The notes beneath the pieces were generated by a model. The model saw only the letters and a program-made list of their open reading frames with translations. It ran no database searches and was not told where the DNA came from. Below, one piece after another: positions 37,901 to 50,134 of a stretch of DNA of 64,000 nucleotides; position 1 is the stretch's first letter; every line of letters starts with the position of its first letter. The DNA is from Hydractinia symbiolongicarpus. Lineage: Eukaryota; Cnidaria; Hydrozoa; Anthoathecata; Hydractiniidae. The translations under genes were made by a program, and so were the position numbers. The stretch spans positions 23,499,001 to 23,563,000 of the forward strand of contig NC_079885.1 of NCBI RefSeq assembly GCF_029227915.1, in the 5' to 3' direction.

Positions 37901-40900
37901 CTCACACTTTAAAAGAATCTGATTTTTTAATTGTTTTTAAGACTGTTTTTTTTGTGAATGTTGTTGCAGTGGATTGCAAAAAGTGCAAGCCATGGGATGA
38001 ACAAAAAATTGTAGCAACATAGAAACATACCACTCGTACGTTTCAGAATAATTTAAAACTTAATTTTTTATAAATCAGCATTTGTGAAGTTTATAAATTA
38101 TCTTGTGAGACCATTTTTTACCAAATTATTTTTCAGTGGTATCAGAATATGGTCAATAGCGCTATAAGAATAATCCCATCAGAATTTCATGTATAGTCAC
38201 AAAGCTAAATCCTCAAACCCCTACGACAGTACAAAAGCTCATCTTTATGACTAATTTTTGGTTTAGGCGAAAAGGATGGTCTACAAACAAGCAATGATCA
38301 ACTTCAAAGTTTACTTTTGCAACACAAGAAAGACATTACATTGCTTCAAAAACAAATTGAAGACGAGCAGAACCAGAATCGGCAGCTAAGTAACAAACTG
38401 CATGAAGTAAGTGAGAAGTTATATTTGTCTGATGGGACTATTGATTCGTTGCAACAACAAATTAAACAGTTGAATCAATCCGAATCGATAGCACGAGCTC
38501 GTGCTCAACATGAAAGTATGCTGGCCAACTTGAGACAGAAACATGAAGAAGAGATACTTCTACTGAAGGAGAAATTGGACGATCTGCAGCAGGCGTTGGC
38601 ATGGAAGGTATTGGGTTTTTTTTGCTGTAGTTGAAAAATTTGCTAGAACACCAAAAACATTTTGTGAAATATTGTCGATGTTATAGTGACCATAGTCCAA
38701 GAAAATCCTGTAAAATTTGAATTGTTTTGGAATTTTTCTGGAGAGTAATTATTTTTTTAAATCTTCAAATCTTTTTACAAAAAAGATTCAGAACAAAAGC
38801 ATATGTTCTAATTTTTACGTAAATCTAAAAATTCTTAGTAATTTAATGACTGGCTGTTTTGTGCTTAAATTGTATCGGGATCTCGATACAATTTCGTCCT
38901 GGAATATAAAAAAAATCTCCTGAAATGTAGATTTTAATTTTTTATAGTCTTCATGAAATCTTTGCAGGATCGTGAAAAAATTTATTAATTTTAAACTAAA
39001 ACGTTATTACCTTAATATGTTACATTTTTTCCTAGACTGAAGACGTAAACAGGTACAGAGAGATGTTAGATTCCAATTCAATGGTATGTGTGAGAATTTT
39101 TGTTCGGACGGTTTAATAACTATATAAAGGAAACCCAGTCATGATTATTGGAGAGGATGGCCAAAATGTGAAGATGATCTCACAAGCATTAATCATTTTT
39201 TCTGCTTTAATGACCAGGCACACATGAATCTAGCAAAGTGTCAATGTTTCTAAAGGACTTAGAATGTTTATTTGGTTAGATACAAAATCCTTGACTATAC
39301 TTTTTATACTGTGTACAGTTTTTTAGGCTTTTTAATTTGCAGTTTTTATGGTCCTCCTTAAATAGTATTCTTATACTAAATTGTTTTTATTTACCTTCTG
39401 TTACCTTCAGGCTAACGAAGTTGGGATGTTGCGACATCGTCTTGAAACCGAAGAGCACACAAGTGGACAACTTCGTGAAGATTTGAAACATCAAAAGCAA
39501 AAGAACTGTGAGTTGGACGAACAGTTGAAGACGCTTATGATGCTTGTGAAACCAGATGATACTCAATATGCTTCTACTCCTATAAATGGTGGGATAGATA
39601 AAAAAGGAAGGGAGAAATTAGATTTTAAGACGCCTGTTTCCAGGTTTGAAATTCCACTTTTTCATGTTTTCTGTTTACTTTTGTTTATACTGTCTGTTTG
39701 CCTAGTCGGCTAAATACCTTACTAATTCTAGGCAAAATTGTCAACACGAGATTTGCAACTAATTTGCATTTGCATTGTTTCGAAAAAATTAGTTAAACTT
39801 TCTGGAACTCGTTTTGCAGGTTTGAGAACTGAAACCAGTTACACTTAGACTTCTTATGTTTGTGTTTTTTTTAAGAATAACAAACCAGTTAGATTTCATG
39901 CGGGGTGTTTAACCCTATTCGGTCCGGGGTTTTTCAAACATACTATGACCGGGGGGGGCGGATTCCGCCCCCCCTCACTAACTTTTCATAGGGTTGTTCA
40001 AATTGAATCAAACTTGGCACACTTATAGTACGTCATAAAAGAAACAAAATGGCGCCAAAAAAATTTTTCTTGCGTCAGCACATTTTCTGTGACGTCATGA
40101 AAAGCTTGAAAATTGTTAAAAATGCCACTATCTGCTTAAAATATAATTACTTTTGTTCTAGAGCGAATTTTTACATTCTGTTTGAAGTTTCTGAAAGCTA
40201 AACAAAATTTATTTAACATATCTTCCGGTTTTTACATGGATCGGATAAAAAATTGCCAAAAATTGCCCGAAAATCCGTTTTTTTCCGATTTTCGGGTAAA
40301 ATCCGACAAAATCGGGAAATTGGATTAGTCACGTGTTCAAATTATTCAAAATGATTCTTCTTGATGAAACAAAGTTGTGTTGCAAATTTCAAGTTCTAAG
40401 GATAATCCTAACAGGAGTTATTATATTTTCCCCATTATAAGGATTTCATAGAGATTATAGGGGTAGTTTCGAGTAATGGCCAATATAAAAGCCTCTGAAA
40501 AGTATGGTACCTAAACATTTAGCATGCAGGTGTCTAATAGATAAATGTTGAAACTCAGTAAGTATCATAGCCATATAACAAAGCAATCAGGAGTTATTAA
40601 AAAAAAACCGTCAGGGGGGGGCGGAATCCGCCCCCCCCCCCCCCCCCCCGGACCGAATAGGGTTAAACCAGGACTCAAATTAACTGATGCTGTGAAATTG
40701 CCCGAAAATCCGTTTTTTTCCGATTTTCGGGTAAAATCCGACAAAATCGGGAAATCGGATTAGTCACGTGTTCAAATTATTCAAAATGATTCTTCTTGAT
40801 GAAACAAAGTTGTGTTGCAAATTTCAAGTTCTAAGGATAATCCTAACAGGAGTTATTATATTTTCCCCATTATAAGGATTTCATAGAGATTATAGGGGTA

Positions 40901-43900
40901 GTTTCGAGTAATGGCCAATATAAAAGCCTCTGAAAAGTATGGTACCTAAACATTTAGCATGCAGGTGTCTAATAGATAAATGTTGAAACTCAGTAAGTAT
41001 CATAGCCATATAACAAAGCAATCAGGAGTTATTAAAAAAAAACCGTCAGGGGGGGGCGGAATCCGCCCCCCCCCCCCCCCCCCCCGGACCGAATAGGGTT
41101 AAACCAGGACTCAAATTAACTGATGCTGTGACCCAAAAATTGTCAATCTTGTTGTAAATTGTTATAAACATATAGGCTTCTATATTTTAAACTCTGAAGG
41201 AATTAAATCAGTATTGTTTTTGTCAACTCCACTATATTTTGTATTTTTGCGGCCTGAAATTAAATTACACATCCATCAATTTGAATGTTGTTAAATTGAA
41301 CATCTTTTATTTCGAACAAATTATTGCTTCTTGGTTTATATTTTTCTGTAAAATTGTGGAAAATCATTTCGTTTGAATTAGCGGATGTGGACAGAGTGTT
41401 GACATTGACTTTACATAGCATGTTTTGTCCAATTTTACTTTAGACTTCACGTATAAATATATTTAAAAATTCTTTCAGGTTTCACGCTGCGCAAAACAAT
41501 GTGGAAACTCCCTCAAGTGGAGAAGCTGCTATCCGGAACGAACTTGTTAAAGCTTATTCTTTTAATCGTGAAAAAGAGAAGTTGATAAGCGAGTTAAAAA
41601 ATGAAGTAGATGCTTTGAAGCAGCACAATTATGGAGCTAACAACATAAATGTGAGTAATGTCTCTAAGATGGAGGATAGTTGTGACAATTGTCGAAGGCT
41701 ACAGTCAGAATTAGATGATAGGATTGCAGAAATACGATGTTTAAATGAAAAACACAACAAAAATTTGAGAGAACTGCAAAACGAAAGTGCTGAAGTCAAA
41801 TCCAACATGACAGATCTCATTAAAAACTTTGACAAGGAAAAAACAATGTTGTCGGAGAAACAACAGTCTGCCATGCTGCATTTGTTAGATGATGCGAAAG
41901 AAAAAGTGAAAATAGAGTTGACCGAGAGATACGAAGCTGAGAAAAGCCAACTCATGCAGCAGATAGAAGAGCTCAATGGTGATTTATTATACACCAAGGG
42001 GGAGTATGTAAAGTTGGGGGATGAAATTAAAAACATGGAGGATCTCCTTCGCAAGGAAATCTCTGAGAATAAACAAACGGAACTTTTGAATATGAAAGAA
42101 AAGTTAGAACATGAGCACATCGAACAGTTGCAGAAGAAAGAAAACCAGTTAGTGGATAAATATTTGCAAGATCTTGAAAACGAGAAGTTAAAATGGCAGC
42201 GGGAGTGTAAAGAACTGCACTGTAGAGATGTCGAGCAGCAAGTTACTCTTGCTAAAATTGATTGGTTGCACGAGAACGAGGCCAAGAAAACAGAGGAGAT
42301 AAAGGTTGCAGTAAAACTTGCTAAAGCAGAATGGGTGAAAGAAAATGCACAATCTAGCAATCTGCGACAAATGAAAATCGAAGAAGTGGAAACTGAATGG
42401 TCGAAGAAGATTCAGGTTATTATACCTCTTTTATGCTTCCAACTTGTTTTTTATAAGTCTTTGTTTCGATGTAGTATGAGGAGCCATAAAGTTTAGCGGT
42501 TATTGATAAAACAAGCGAGACTTTATACCTGGATTTAAACATCTAAAAAAAAATCATCTAATCGTCAAAAAAGTTTAAAAATCCGTACTTTTGAAACGTT
42601 TTGGATTCATGTTGTCCAGGAATCTGCCCTTATTGGGCAGGAAAAAAGAATTCTCAACTCAACCTGACTTCGTGACATTTGAGGGTCAATTTAGGACAGT
42701 TTTGGTCATTTTGCGCATAAATTAGCCATTTTTGTTCTAATAATTTTTTTTTCTAAAAAAACTGACTTCGTCACATTCGTTGGTCTATTGTTCTCCATCT
42801 TTGTGCAAAATATCAAAAAAAAATGATGATCAATTCTGAGAAAAGCTGATAACAGACGGACACAGGTCATTTTATAATCTCACCACGTAGGTCCATAAAA
42901 AAGTTGTTTACAAGAGTTTTTAAAGAAAAAAGGGTATTGAAATACAAACTAACATGTTACAACTTGTTTGTGTGTGCCAGGCTATAGAGATGAAATTTTA
43001 TTTATATCGAATGAAACAGCGTTTTGGCTGAACCCTAGGTGAAAAATCCACTTATTTTTGAAATAATTAATTGTGATTAAAACAAGAGTGATAGGTCATT
43101 CTTTAATTATGCTCCAGACATGTTTTTTTTTTTGCTGTGAAAAGACTTTAAACTTGTTGTTCAAAATGCCAGCCAAAATGTTATTTTGCAAGGAAAGATA
43201 ATAAAACTAAGTCTTGCTGCACATACACACCTAACATGTTGTATTGAATCCACAGTTGTGGAGTTTTAGCTTATTACTCTTACCAACGGAAACACCGTCC
43301 AACGGTTTTCAAATATCATTAAATTTGGATTCTATCAACAGTTTCCGACATCGCAAAAAACAAAATAAGTTTCCTACATTTAGTTACTGGTAAAGATCGT
43401 TTTCTGATATCGTTACTGGTGGTGCTGATAGTATTTTATTTACTTTTGTTACTTTTATTGTTACCGTATTCGTTACCGATTTGTTATCGTAGTTGTTACC
43501 GTATTTGTTATCGTATTTGTTATCGTATTTGTTATCGTATTTGTTACTGTATTTGTTACCGTATTTGTTACCGTATTTGTTATCGTATTTGTTACCGTAT
43601 TTGTTATCGTATTTGTTATCGTATTTGTTATCGTATTTGTTACTGTATTTGTTACCGTGTTTGTTACCGTGTTTGTTACCGTGTTTATTGTTACTGTGTT
43701 TATTATTACCGTGTTTGTTATCGTGTTTGTTACCGTGTTTGTTATCGTGTTTGTTATCGTGTTTATTGTTACTGTGTTTATTGTTACCGTGTTTGTTATC
43801 GTGTTTGTTACTTTATTGTTACCGTGTTTGTTATCGTGTTTGTTACTTTATTGTTACCGTGTTTGTTATTGTTACTGTTTAGTTACGGATAACAACATTT

Positions 43901-46900
43901 TTTGTCCAAAATTGTCCCCTGATTTTCTCAAGAGTGGAAAAATATGACCACAATTTGAAGGGTTTTTCTCGTTTGTAGTTCGGCTCCCTGCCGAGAGGAC
44001 TTGTAGAACCGATATGGTAACGCACCGATCATTACCGTGAAGTATTGAGGCCCGACATTAGATTATTGGAGCGAATATTGTTTTGTTAATGAGATGTTAT
44101 GGATTACTCGAATATTAATGACAGTTCTACGTTTTGGGTGGTTGTCCAAAACGTCGCAAATAAACTGTCGTTCTTATTCACACAATTTTACTATAATATT
44201 GTTTTCTCTACAAGGTCTTGAAATCGGAACAGGAGGAGAGCGAGAGAGAACTCCAAGATATGAAGCGAGCACTTCAGAATGCTAACGCTGAAGTGGATGA
44301 AAAGCAAAAGCAGTTGGATAAGTGTAGGACTGAACTTGAGCAAAAAATCAAAACATTACAAACTCTGAAAAAATCTTCAAGCAAAGATGTCAACAGGAGC
44401 ATGTCGTCTGTCATTTTTGATGATATTATGAAGAAAGACAGTAATGGAAATATTTGCAACAAGTGCGAATGTAAATCCAGTGAAACAAAGTGGAGAGAAA
44501 AGGAGGCGACATGGAAATTAAGAGAAGAAGAATTGTCTCGTTTAGTCGAAGAAGCTCGCGAAAAGTTAAGATGTGCGCTTGGGAGTAGCGACGTTTTTGA
44601 AGATGCTGTACAAAAAAGCAATGAAATTTTATCACCCATGGCGGAGAACAGGTTGAATTATTTACTCACCACGAAGGAGAAATTGTGGAAGATTAAGGAA
44701 ACTGCTTTTAAGCGCGAAATTGAAAGTCTTAAAGACGAAAGCGACAAGTTTGAATCTCAGTGTAGAGGTCTTGAAAAGAGGAATCAGGAACTGCAGAGAA
44801 ACTTTGATAAGTGTGAAGCAGAGCAAGTTGGCGCACAGAATTTCTACCAACAACAAATTTCTGATTTAAAAGACGAAGTATCGAAACTAAACGAAGCACT
44901 AAATAAAGAACGAAACCAAGTGAGCGATCAAAATCTTAAGATGCAAACATTTGAGCAAGAAAAGGAACGGAAGAGGATGGAAGATAATGAAAAGTTGGAG
45001 CAGTTGATTTTGAGCGAAAAGGTTTTTTTGTTTGTTTGCTGAACTTTATTGCTAACCCTGTCCTCTAGTGATTTAATATAACATTTAGTTTTTTAAACCT
45101 TGCAAATAAATGTCCGACTGATTTTTTTATCGTCGTGTAGTCTTTTTATCATCGTATCGGCTTTTTCTAGTCATATTTTTATTGCGCCATATCGTCACTT
45201 TATCGCCATTTTGTCATTTTTATTTGCTATAACTTAAGCCTTGAAAGATGTTTTCAATGTCGGTTATATTTTTCTCAGGAAATAAATAAGCCATTCCTAG
45301 CCTTTTGTTGCAAAATTTTCTTAAAGAAGTTGCTAAAAAAGGTTGCTACACAGGAAGCCAAAATCATATTTTAGCCCTTTATGCGTTTATCTAGTATTTG
45401 CGATACTTTTGCGTATATTTATATATATATATGTATTTCAAGGTTCCACCGTTTTAGTCTTTTATGCTCGGAAACACGATGATGTCATTTTGACTAAAGG
45501 ACCTTATCCAATTGTCCAAATGTTTTGTAGCAATACACTCTTCGTTAGTTTAGTAAACGCCCACCCCATTTCACCTCTACCTTTCAGAGACCCCAAAACC
45601 CTGGATTTTTGTATAAGTCAAAGTATGATGAATTCTGTATTTTTTTGTTTGATTTGTTTTGTTTTTTCAGAAAAAGTGGCAAGCCCAGTCAGTGAAATTA
45701 CAGGAAGAAGCATTAAAAACCGAATGTGAGAGATTACGAAACAACTTGCTGGCAGAAATTCACAACCAAAATGACGGTGAACTCGCAAACCAAATTGATA
45801 TGTTGAAACAGCAACACGAGATAGAGGTTAGACAGTTAAAGCAAAGTTTTCGCAGCAAGTTAGAACGAATCAACGAAATGAAAAAAAGATTGCTGGAAGA
45901 AGAAAAAATTAAAAGAGAAAATATTGAAGTAAGTCCCAGTTCGTACAGTAAATCGAACTCGGATTAGATGCGTCTTATTCCTATCATCAAGCTGGGCGTG
46001 TATTTCGATAAACGTTGCACTTTGTACTAAAGCTGTAATAACTATTTTACTTAATTCACTTGTATTGCTAGGTAAATAAGAAGTTAATTCGTGTAAAAGT
46101 CCAAAATTTGCAAGAATTATTTTCGCAAATAACGTTTTGTTATTCTATTTACGTTAAAAAAGCTTGCATAGTTAGCTAGAAAGTAAAATACTGTCTCTAA
46201 TTCTTGTTTAGAAGAATTTAACAAAGAAACACGAGAACTATTTAGTGGAACTTCAGCGTCAACACGAGGCTCTAAGCAAAGAACAGCAAGAGGTGTGGAA
46301 AACCAACATGACGCAGGCGCAAGAAGAGAATATGGACACGATTAGAAGTCTGCGAGAAGAACTGAAACAGCTGGAGAATAACTTCGAGGAAAGAGAAAGA
46401 AAATTTAAAGAAGAAATGTTGATTCGTACTCAGGTAAACATTGAGAAATATTTGTGAGTCGAAATGTATCAGAAATGAATTAGGTGAATTGCTTAGGAGA
46501 AATTGTGATGTTGCTTTTATGCACGGCTAAGAAAATGTCACGAAGAGTACAATATTTTGTTGTTTCTGTCATTTTATTTTGTGACCAGTAAACATTTTGT
46601 AAAAAAAGCATGAGCTTCGAATCCTGCAAGAAACATAGCGAAATGTTAGCAATCGCCAAGTATGTAAATAAAAACACGAAAAAAACAAACAACATTGATT
46701 ATAAGAACAACAAGGTTTCTTGTTCTAAATCCCATGTAACATTGATACGCCGACAAACGTGACCAAAGACCTACCTGAACAAGCAAAACACATAAATTTT
46801 GTCTTCTTAAAGAGGTGTGGACAAACGAGTTGATTGCGGCTCAATAGCCTCAGTCAAAATTTTGCTGAAAAAGCAAGTATGTAGCATAATGTGAAACATA

Positions 46901-48817
46901 TTTTTTAAACGTGTTAATTGATCTTTTGCAGCGTGGTTTCTGGTCTACAGCGATGTTTTTTCTTACTAGGAAGTTGACGGGTTGAAACTTAATCACCAGA
47001 GAGAATTGCAAGAATTGAAGCGTGACTACGAAAAGAGAAAAGCAAGTGTGGGAAAGACAACAAGCGCTGCACAGTCTCCTTCACAGGTGATATAAAATTA
47101 CCGTTTAAAAATTTACAGGCGTTTTTAGTGCATTTTTGTGCGATAAAAGGGCGGCCTGTGATGTGATGTTAGCACAAAAACTGAAACATAAATTAACTGG
47201 TTATGATACTTGTCTACTTAAACTAGGAGAAATCATGTTCTTGAATTCAGGAATTTAAAGTTTCGCAATTTTGTTTTGTGTTTTAAATTTGTTTAAAGAG
47301 CTATTTAAGGCCTCTTTGGTAAGTCTGGAACTTAAGAAATTGCTTCGCCCAACGACAGCACTGGGATCTTTATTTTTCTTCCCGTTTTATTACTTGTAAA
47401 ACTGTTACGCTGAGAAGAAAATGGAGTGTTAAGGAAGATCACTTCTTCCGAATTCTACCTTTTTTATCTTTATTGTCAAGTAAATTTTTTTGGTCTCTTA
47501 TTCTGCCATAACAATAACGAATATGATAAAAAATCTTCAATAGTTATTATGTACAAACCATGTGATGAGCATGTCCCAAAATAATCAGTCGTCTTATATC
47601 GAAGCACAAGTTTATCAGTGGGGAAGAATTACTGCTCAAAAACAAAAGGGAACGGAATTAGTTAATCTGTTGGTTTTTCTGCTATTTTTATCCGTCAGCA
47701 ATTGCAATTTATCATTCCTTTTTATTTTGGAAATTGGACTGAAGGTGTGTGACTTTTCTTAGTTTTTCTTGTTGGTAGGACGTCGAATCAATTGAGAAGA
47801 TCCGCCATTTTTACTTGTCAACATTGAAACAGATTAACAGTGATGTGATGTCACACGTGACTGCGTCAAGAGAAAGAGCTGCGAGAGAAATACAGTAAGT
47901 ACACATGGTCGTGGCAATTATCTTGCCCACTTTCTATGTTACCTTTCGTTGTATGTATTAATGTATTAAAGATCTAGAAAGTCGACGAAACATTTTTTTT
48001 CGTGGTGTTACCTGGAAAAGGAAATGCGTAATAACAACCATCGACTCAAAAACGTAGCGTACGCAACTCTTTTTTAACATTTTAGATATCTCCTGGAACA
48101 GTTGAGTAGTTGTAGCACTGTTGTTGTTTTTTCAAAATCTTTTTTTTTATGTTCTTTTCACTTTTGCCGTTGTGCATGCATACAGAGATGTTGTACATGC
48201 GCAGTTTTGCAATGCATAAAACTCAATTTCAACTCAACTCAATTTCGGTTTAAAACCTCCTGTCGGGTCCATCTAAAAGTTAATTGATAATGGACGCACA
48301 TCCTAACGAATCTATAAACTTTATGTCAGACTATCTTATGTTTATAGATGGGTCATGCAAATGGAAAGAAAAAAGATTATATTGGAGCTAAAGGAGACGC
48401 AACTTGAACATAGTCGATCCAGTATGTAACCTTGTGTTTGTTTGGTTAGAAGTTTTGATTTAATTTTTATAAAAACCTCGTGGTAAACGCGTTCTTTTGA
48501 AAAAATTTTCCGTTATAGTATCACCCAGAGAACCAATTGCGGATAGCCATCTTGATCGATACGTCTCTCCGCATTTACGGCACGTCACAGACAAACAAGA
48601 AAATTTGTTTCACTTTCATGATACCACGGACCGAAATGTCAGTACACGATCACAGAGGGGTGATAGGCGAACTAAATATTCACTGCATCCGGAGAAGACT
48701 TCAGCGCACAATTTAACTTCTTCAAGAAATAACGCGCAAGAAGGAGTACCGAGAAGTGCCACTCCACAGCAGGTGCAAAAACAACCATCGAGTTTTAGAA
48801 AAAACTCAAGAACGTAG
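34978..48817 (+). CDS. CEP152: Centrosomal protein CEP152 (asterless homologue)
   Basis: Centriole-duplication scaffold that recruits PLK4. Fourteen exons: 34978-35016, 36010-36069, 36357-36903, 38267-38607, 39036-39083, 39411-39643, 41479-42415, 44215-45021, 45671-45928, 46212-46433, 46970-47086, 47779-47894, 48348-48421, 48519-48817. The sum is 4098 nt, 1365 aa (human about 1650-1710), with all phases closing. The N-terminus is strongly acidic (DEEEAELDRED, LDDDFLDDA), as in the PLK4-binding region. Nearly everything after residue 190 is coiled coil. Blocks shared with vertebrate CEP152 include EKDGL and the SESIARARAQHESM segment (about 285-300), plus AKAEWVKE-type repeats. The C-terminal 100 residues are Ser/Arg-rich and disordered. 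Minus-strand frames opposite exons 7 and 8 are shadows of the coiled coil. Introns 6, 7 and 12 hold notable repeats. Confidence 0.88.
39909..40666. mobile_element. piggyBac-like MITE with TTAA target duplication
   Basis: TTAA (39909-39912) is followed by CCCTATTCGGTCCGG. The other end is CCGGACCGAATAGGG followed by TTAA (40663-40666). CCCT termini flanked by TTAA are the piggyBac signature. Just inside lie GGGGGGGCGGATTCCGCCCC-type hairpins and a long poly(C) run. No transposase is present. It lies in CEP152 intron 6. Confidence 0.82.
40261..41130 (+). repeat. 435-bp tandem duplication of the MITE's right half plus flank
   Basis: AATTGCCCGAAAATCCG starts at 40261 and again at 40696. The two copies are nearly identical (differences are one T/C change and poly(C) length) and each runs through the MITE's right end into the flanking CTCAAATTAACTGATGCTGTG. 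The duplication is therefore later than the insertion. Confidence 0.95.
43430..43880 (+). repeat. 12-bp minisatellite, about 35 units
   Basis: Units of the form GTTAYCGTRTTT are repeated through CEP152 intron 7, grading from a GTATTT subtype at the left to GTGTTT at the right. Because 12 is a multiple of 3 and no unit contains a stop, three plus-strand frames stay open (up to 157 codons), but these are not genes. Confidence 0.95.
48034..48095 (+). repeat. Copy of the CEP152 gene end inside its intron 12
   Basis: ACAACCATCGA, then AACGTAGCGTACGCAACTCT and TTTTTTAACATTTTAGATAT recur at 48781-48855. The downstream copy spans the last coding codons, the TAG stop and the start of the 3' UTR; the intronic copy lacks a short palindromic segment (GAGTTTT...AAAACTC). 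The two copies bracket exons 13 and 14. Confidence 0.93.
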
Positions 48818-49111
48818 CGTACGCAACTCTTTTTTAACATTTTAGATATCTCCTGTGAAAAAAATATTTTTACTTTTAATTTATAAAATGTAGAATGAAT
48901 TTGAATGTACATGTATGTATATATGTCAAAAATTTTAAAAATATATTTATTCCTGGCGCTCTTGAATCGATGACCTCTTTTAGATAGTATACGTTAAAAA
49001 AGCGCAAAATTTGTTACCGTACTAGCTGAAAAGGCCTATTTATGGTCTGTGAAAACAGTAGCAGGTCTGATGTTGAATCATGACGTTGAGTTTATCGTTT
49101 TAAAAACGGTG

Positions 49112-50134
49112 TCAAAAATCTACTGATATTATTTTTATTTCATCTGTCAGACTACGCTCGCTTTTTTTAGGCCTCGATGTCACAAATTTCAAGTAACGAT
49201 TTGGTTTGATTTTAGAAGCGTTAAATTCACATGAAATCTGTTCATTTTGAACGCCTGAAGTGTCGTCAGAAGCAAGTTCGATATCATTTTCGTCGTGTAA
49301 TTTGGGATATTTATCAGTAATACTCGTACCCATGCTTTTTTTAGATGTAACACATGGCCTGAATGGAGACGCGGTCGACTTTGGACTGTGTTTCAACACT
49401 TCGCTTTTCGCAGGCCGCCTAACGACTTCGTATTTTTGTCTCGCTTTACGTTTAGTTTTAGTCACCCCCTTTGTTTTCTCCACGAGTGACAATTTTCTCA
49501 AAGATGTGTTTACTTCTTCTGCGTATGTTTTATCGTTCGTTGTCATTCGCTTAACGTGATTCTGAACTGAATCTTTCCGTCTTTGAACCATTTCTTTATG
49601 CTTTTGTATTCGATATTCTAAAAGTTTTTTATGAACAAACATTTTCTTTTTTTCTAAATTTTCTACAACTTCATCCTTTAGAAAGTTAGCTTTTACACCA
49701 TTACTATTCTTTTCATCGTCCATAAAGTTGTCATAATTCTTGGCTGGTAATTTTTGTTTTCTGTGTGCACCAAGCCTTAGACTTGGCGCAGTGCCAGGCT
49801 TTGCTACTTCGTATCTTTTTTCGTCTTTTTTCTTTGGAATATACCTGGCAGAGCATACTTTTCTTGGTTTACGACTCTTAGTTGTTGTGGAAAAAGAAAC
49901 CTGTTTTCTTCGATTCTGCTCTTCGTATATCGTTCGTTTTTCCAACTGTTGGAGTTCAATCAGTCGACGAATAAATTTTTTATCGACACTAAACTCATCG
50001 TCTAAGGACGATAAAACATCGGGATAAGCGTACGTTTCGTCTTTATCCGCAATGACTTGTCCTTGCGTTGTGTGAGGGAATTTATTTTCTGTTAAAGCTT
50101 CCAAATCGCTTTCAAACATTTTGACTTCACGCAT
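49112..50134 (-). CDS. Uncharacterised basic coiled-coil protein
   Basis: 340 aa in one exon; not recognised. It is Lys/Arg-rich, with an acidic N-terminus (SDLEALTEN, LSSLDDEFSVDKK), a short helical segment (FIRRLIELQQLEKRTIYEEQ), a second helical basic stretch (KKKMFVHKKLLEYRIQKHKE), and a low-complexity Ser/Lys tail. There is no signal peptide, membrane segment or catalytic motif. Codon use and continuous length support a real protein. The start could be the first Met or Met6 (MFESDLEALT). It is convergent with CEP152 (295 bp between stops) and divergent from DDX28 (766 bp). The composition would fit a nuclear, cytoskeletal or ciliary protein, but that is a guess. Confidence 0.7.
   Translation of the reverse strand: MREVKMFESDLEALTENKFPHTTQGQVIADKDETYAYPDVLSSLDDEFSVDKKFIRRLIELQQLEKRTIYEEQNRRKQVSFSTTTKSRKPRKVCSARYIPKKKDEKRYEVAKPGTAPSLRLGAHRKQKLPAKNYDNFMDDEKNSNGVKANFLKDEVVENLEKKKMFVHKKLLEYRIQKHKEMVQRRKDSVQNHVKRMTTNDKTYAEEVNTSLRKLSLVEKTKGVTKTKRKARQKYEVVRRPAKSEVLKHSPKSTASPFRPCVTSKKSMGTSITDKYPKLHDENDIELASDDTSGVQNEQISCEFNASKIKPNRYLKFVTSRPKKSERSLTDEIKIISVDF

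Noticed and set aside
40545-40763. Proline/glycine-rich frame
   Set aside because: Translation of the poly(G)/poly(C) hairpin of the piggyBac-like MITE.
41629-42360. 243-codon minus-strand open frame opposite CEP152 exon 7
   Set aside because: Shadow of a coiled-coil exon (Ser/Phe/Cys-rich complement of Glu/Lys codons).
43419-43947. Three overlapping hydrophobic plus-strand frames (VFVTVFV, YRICYR, LLSYLL)
   Set aside because: Produced by a 12-bp repeat lacking stops; not a membrane protein gene.
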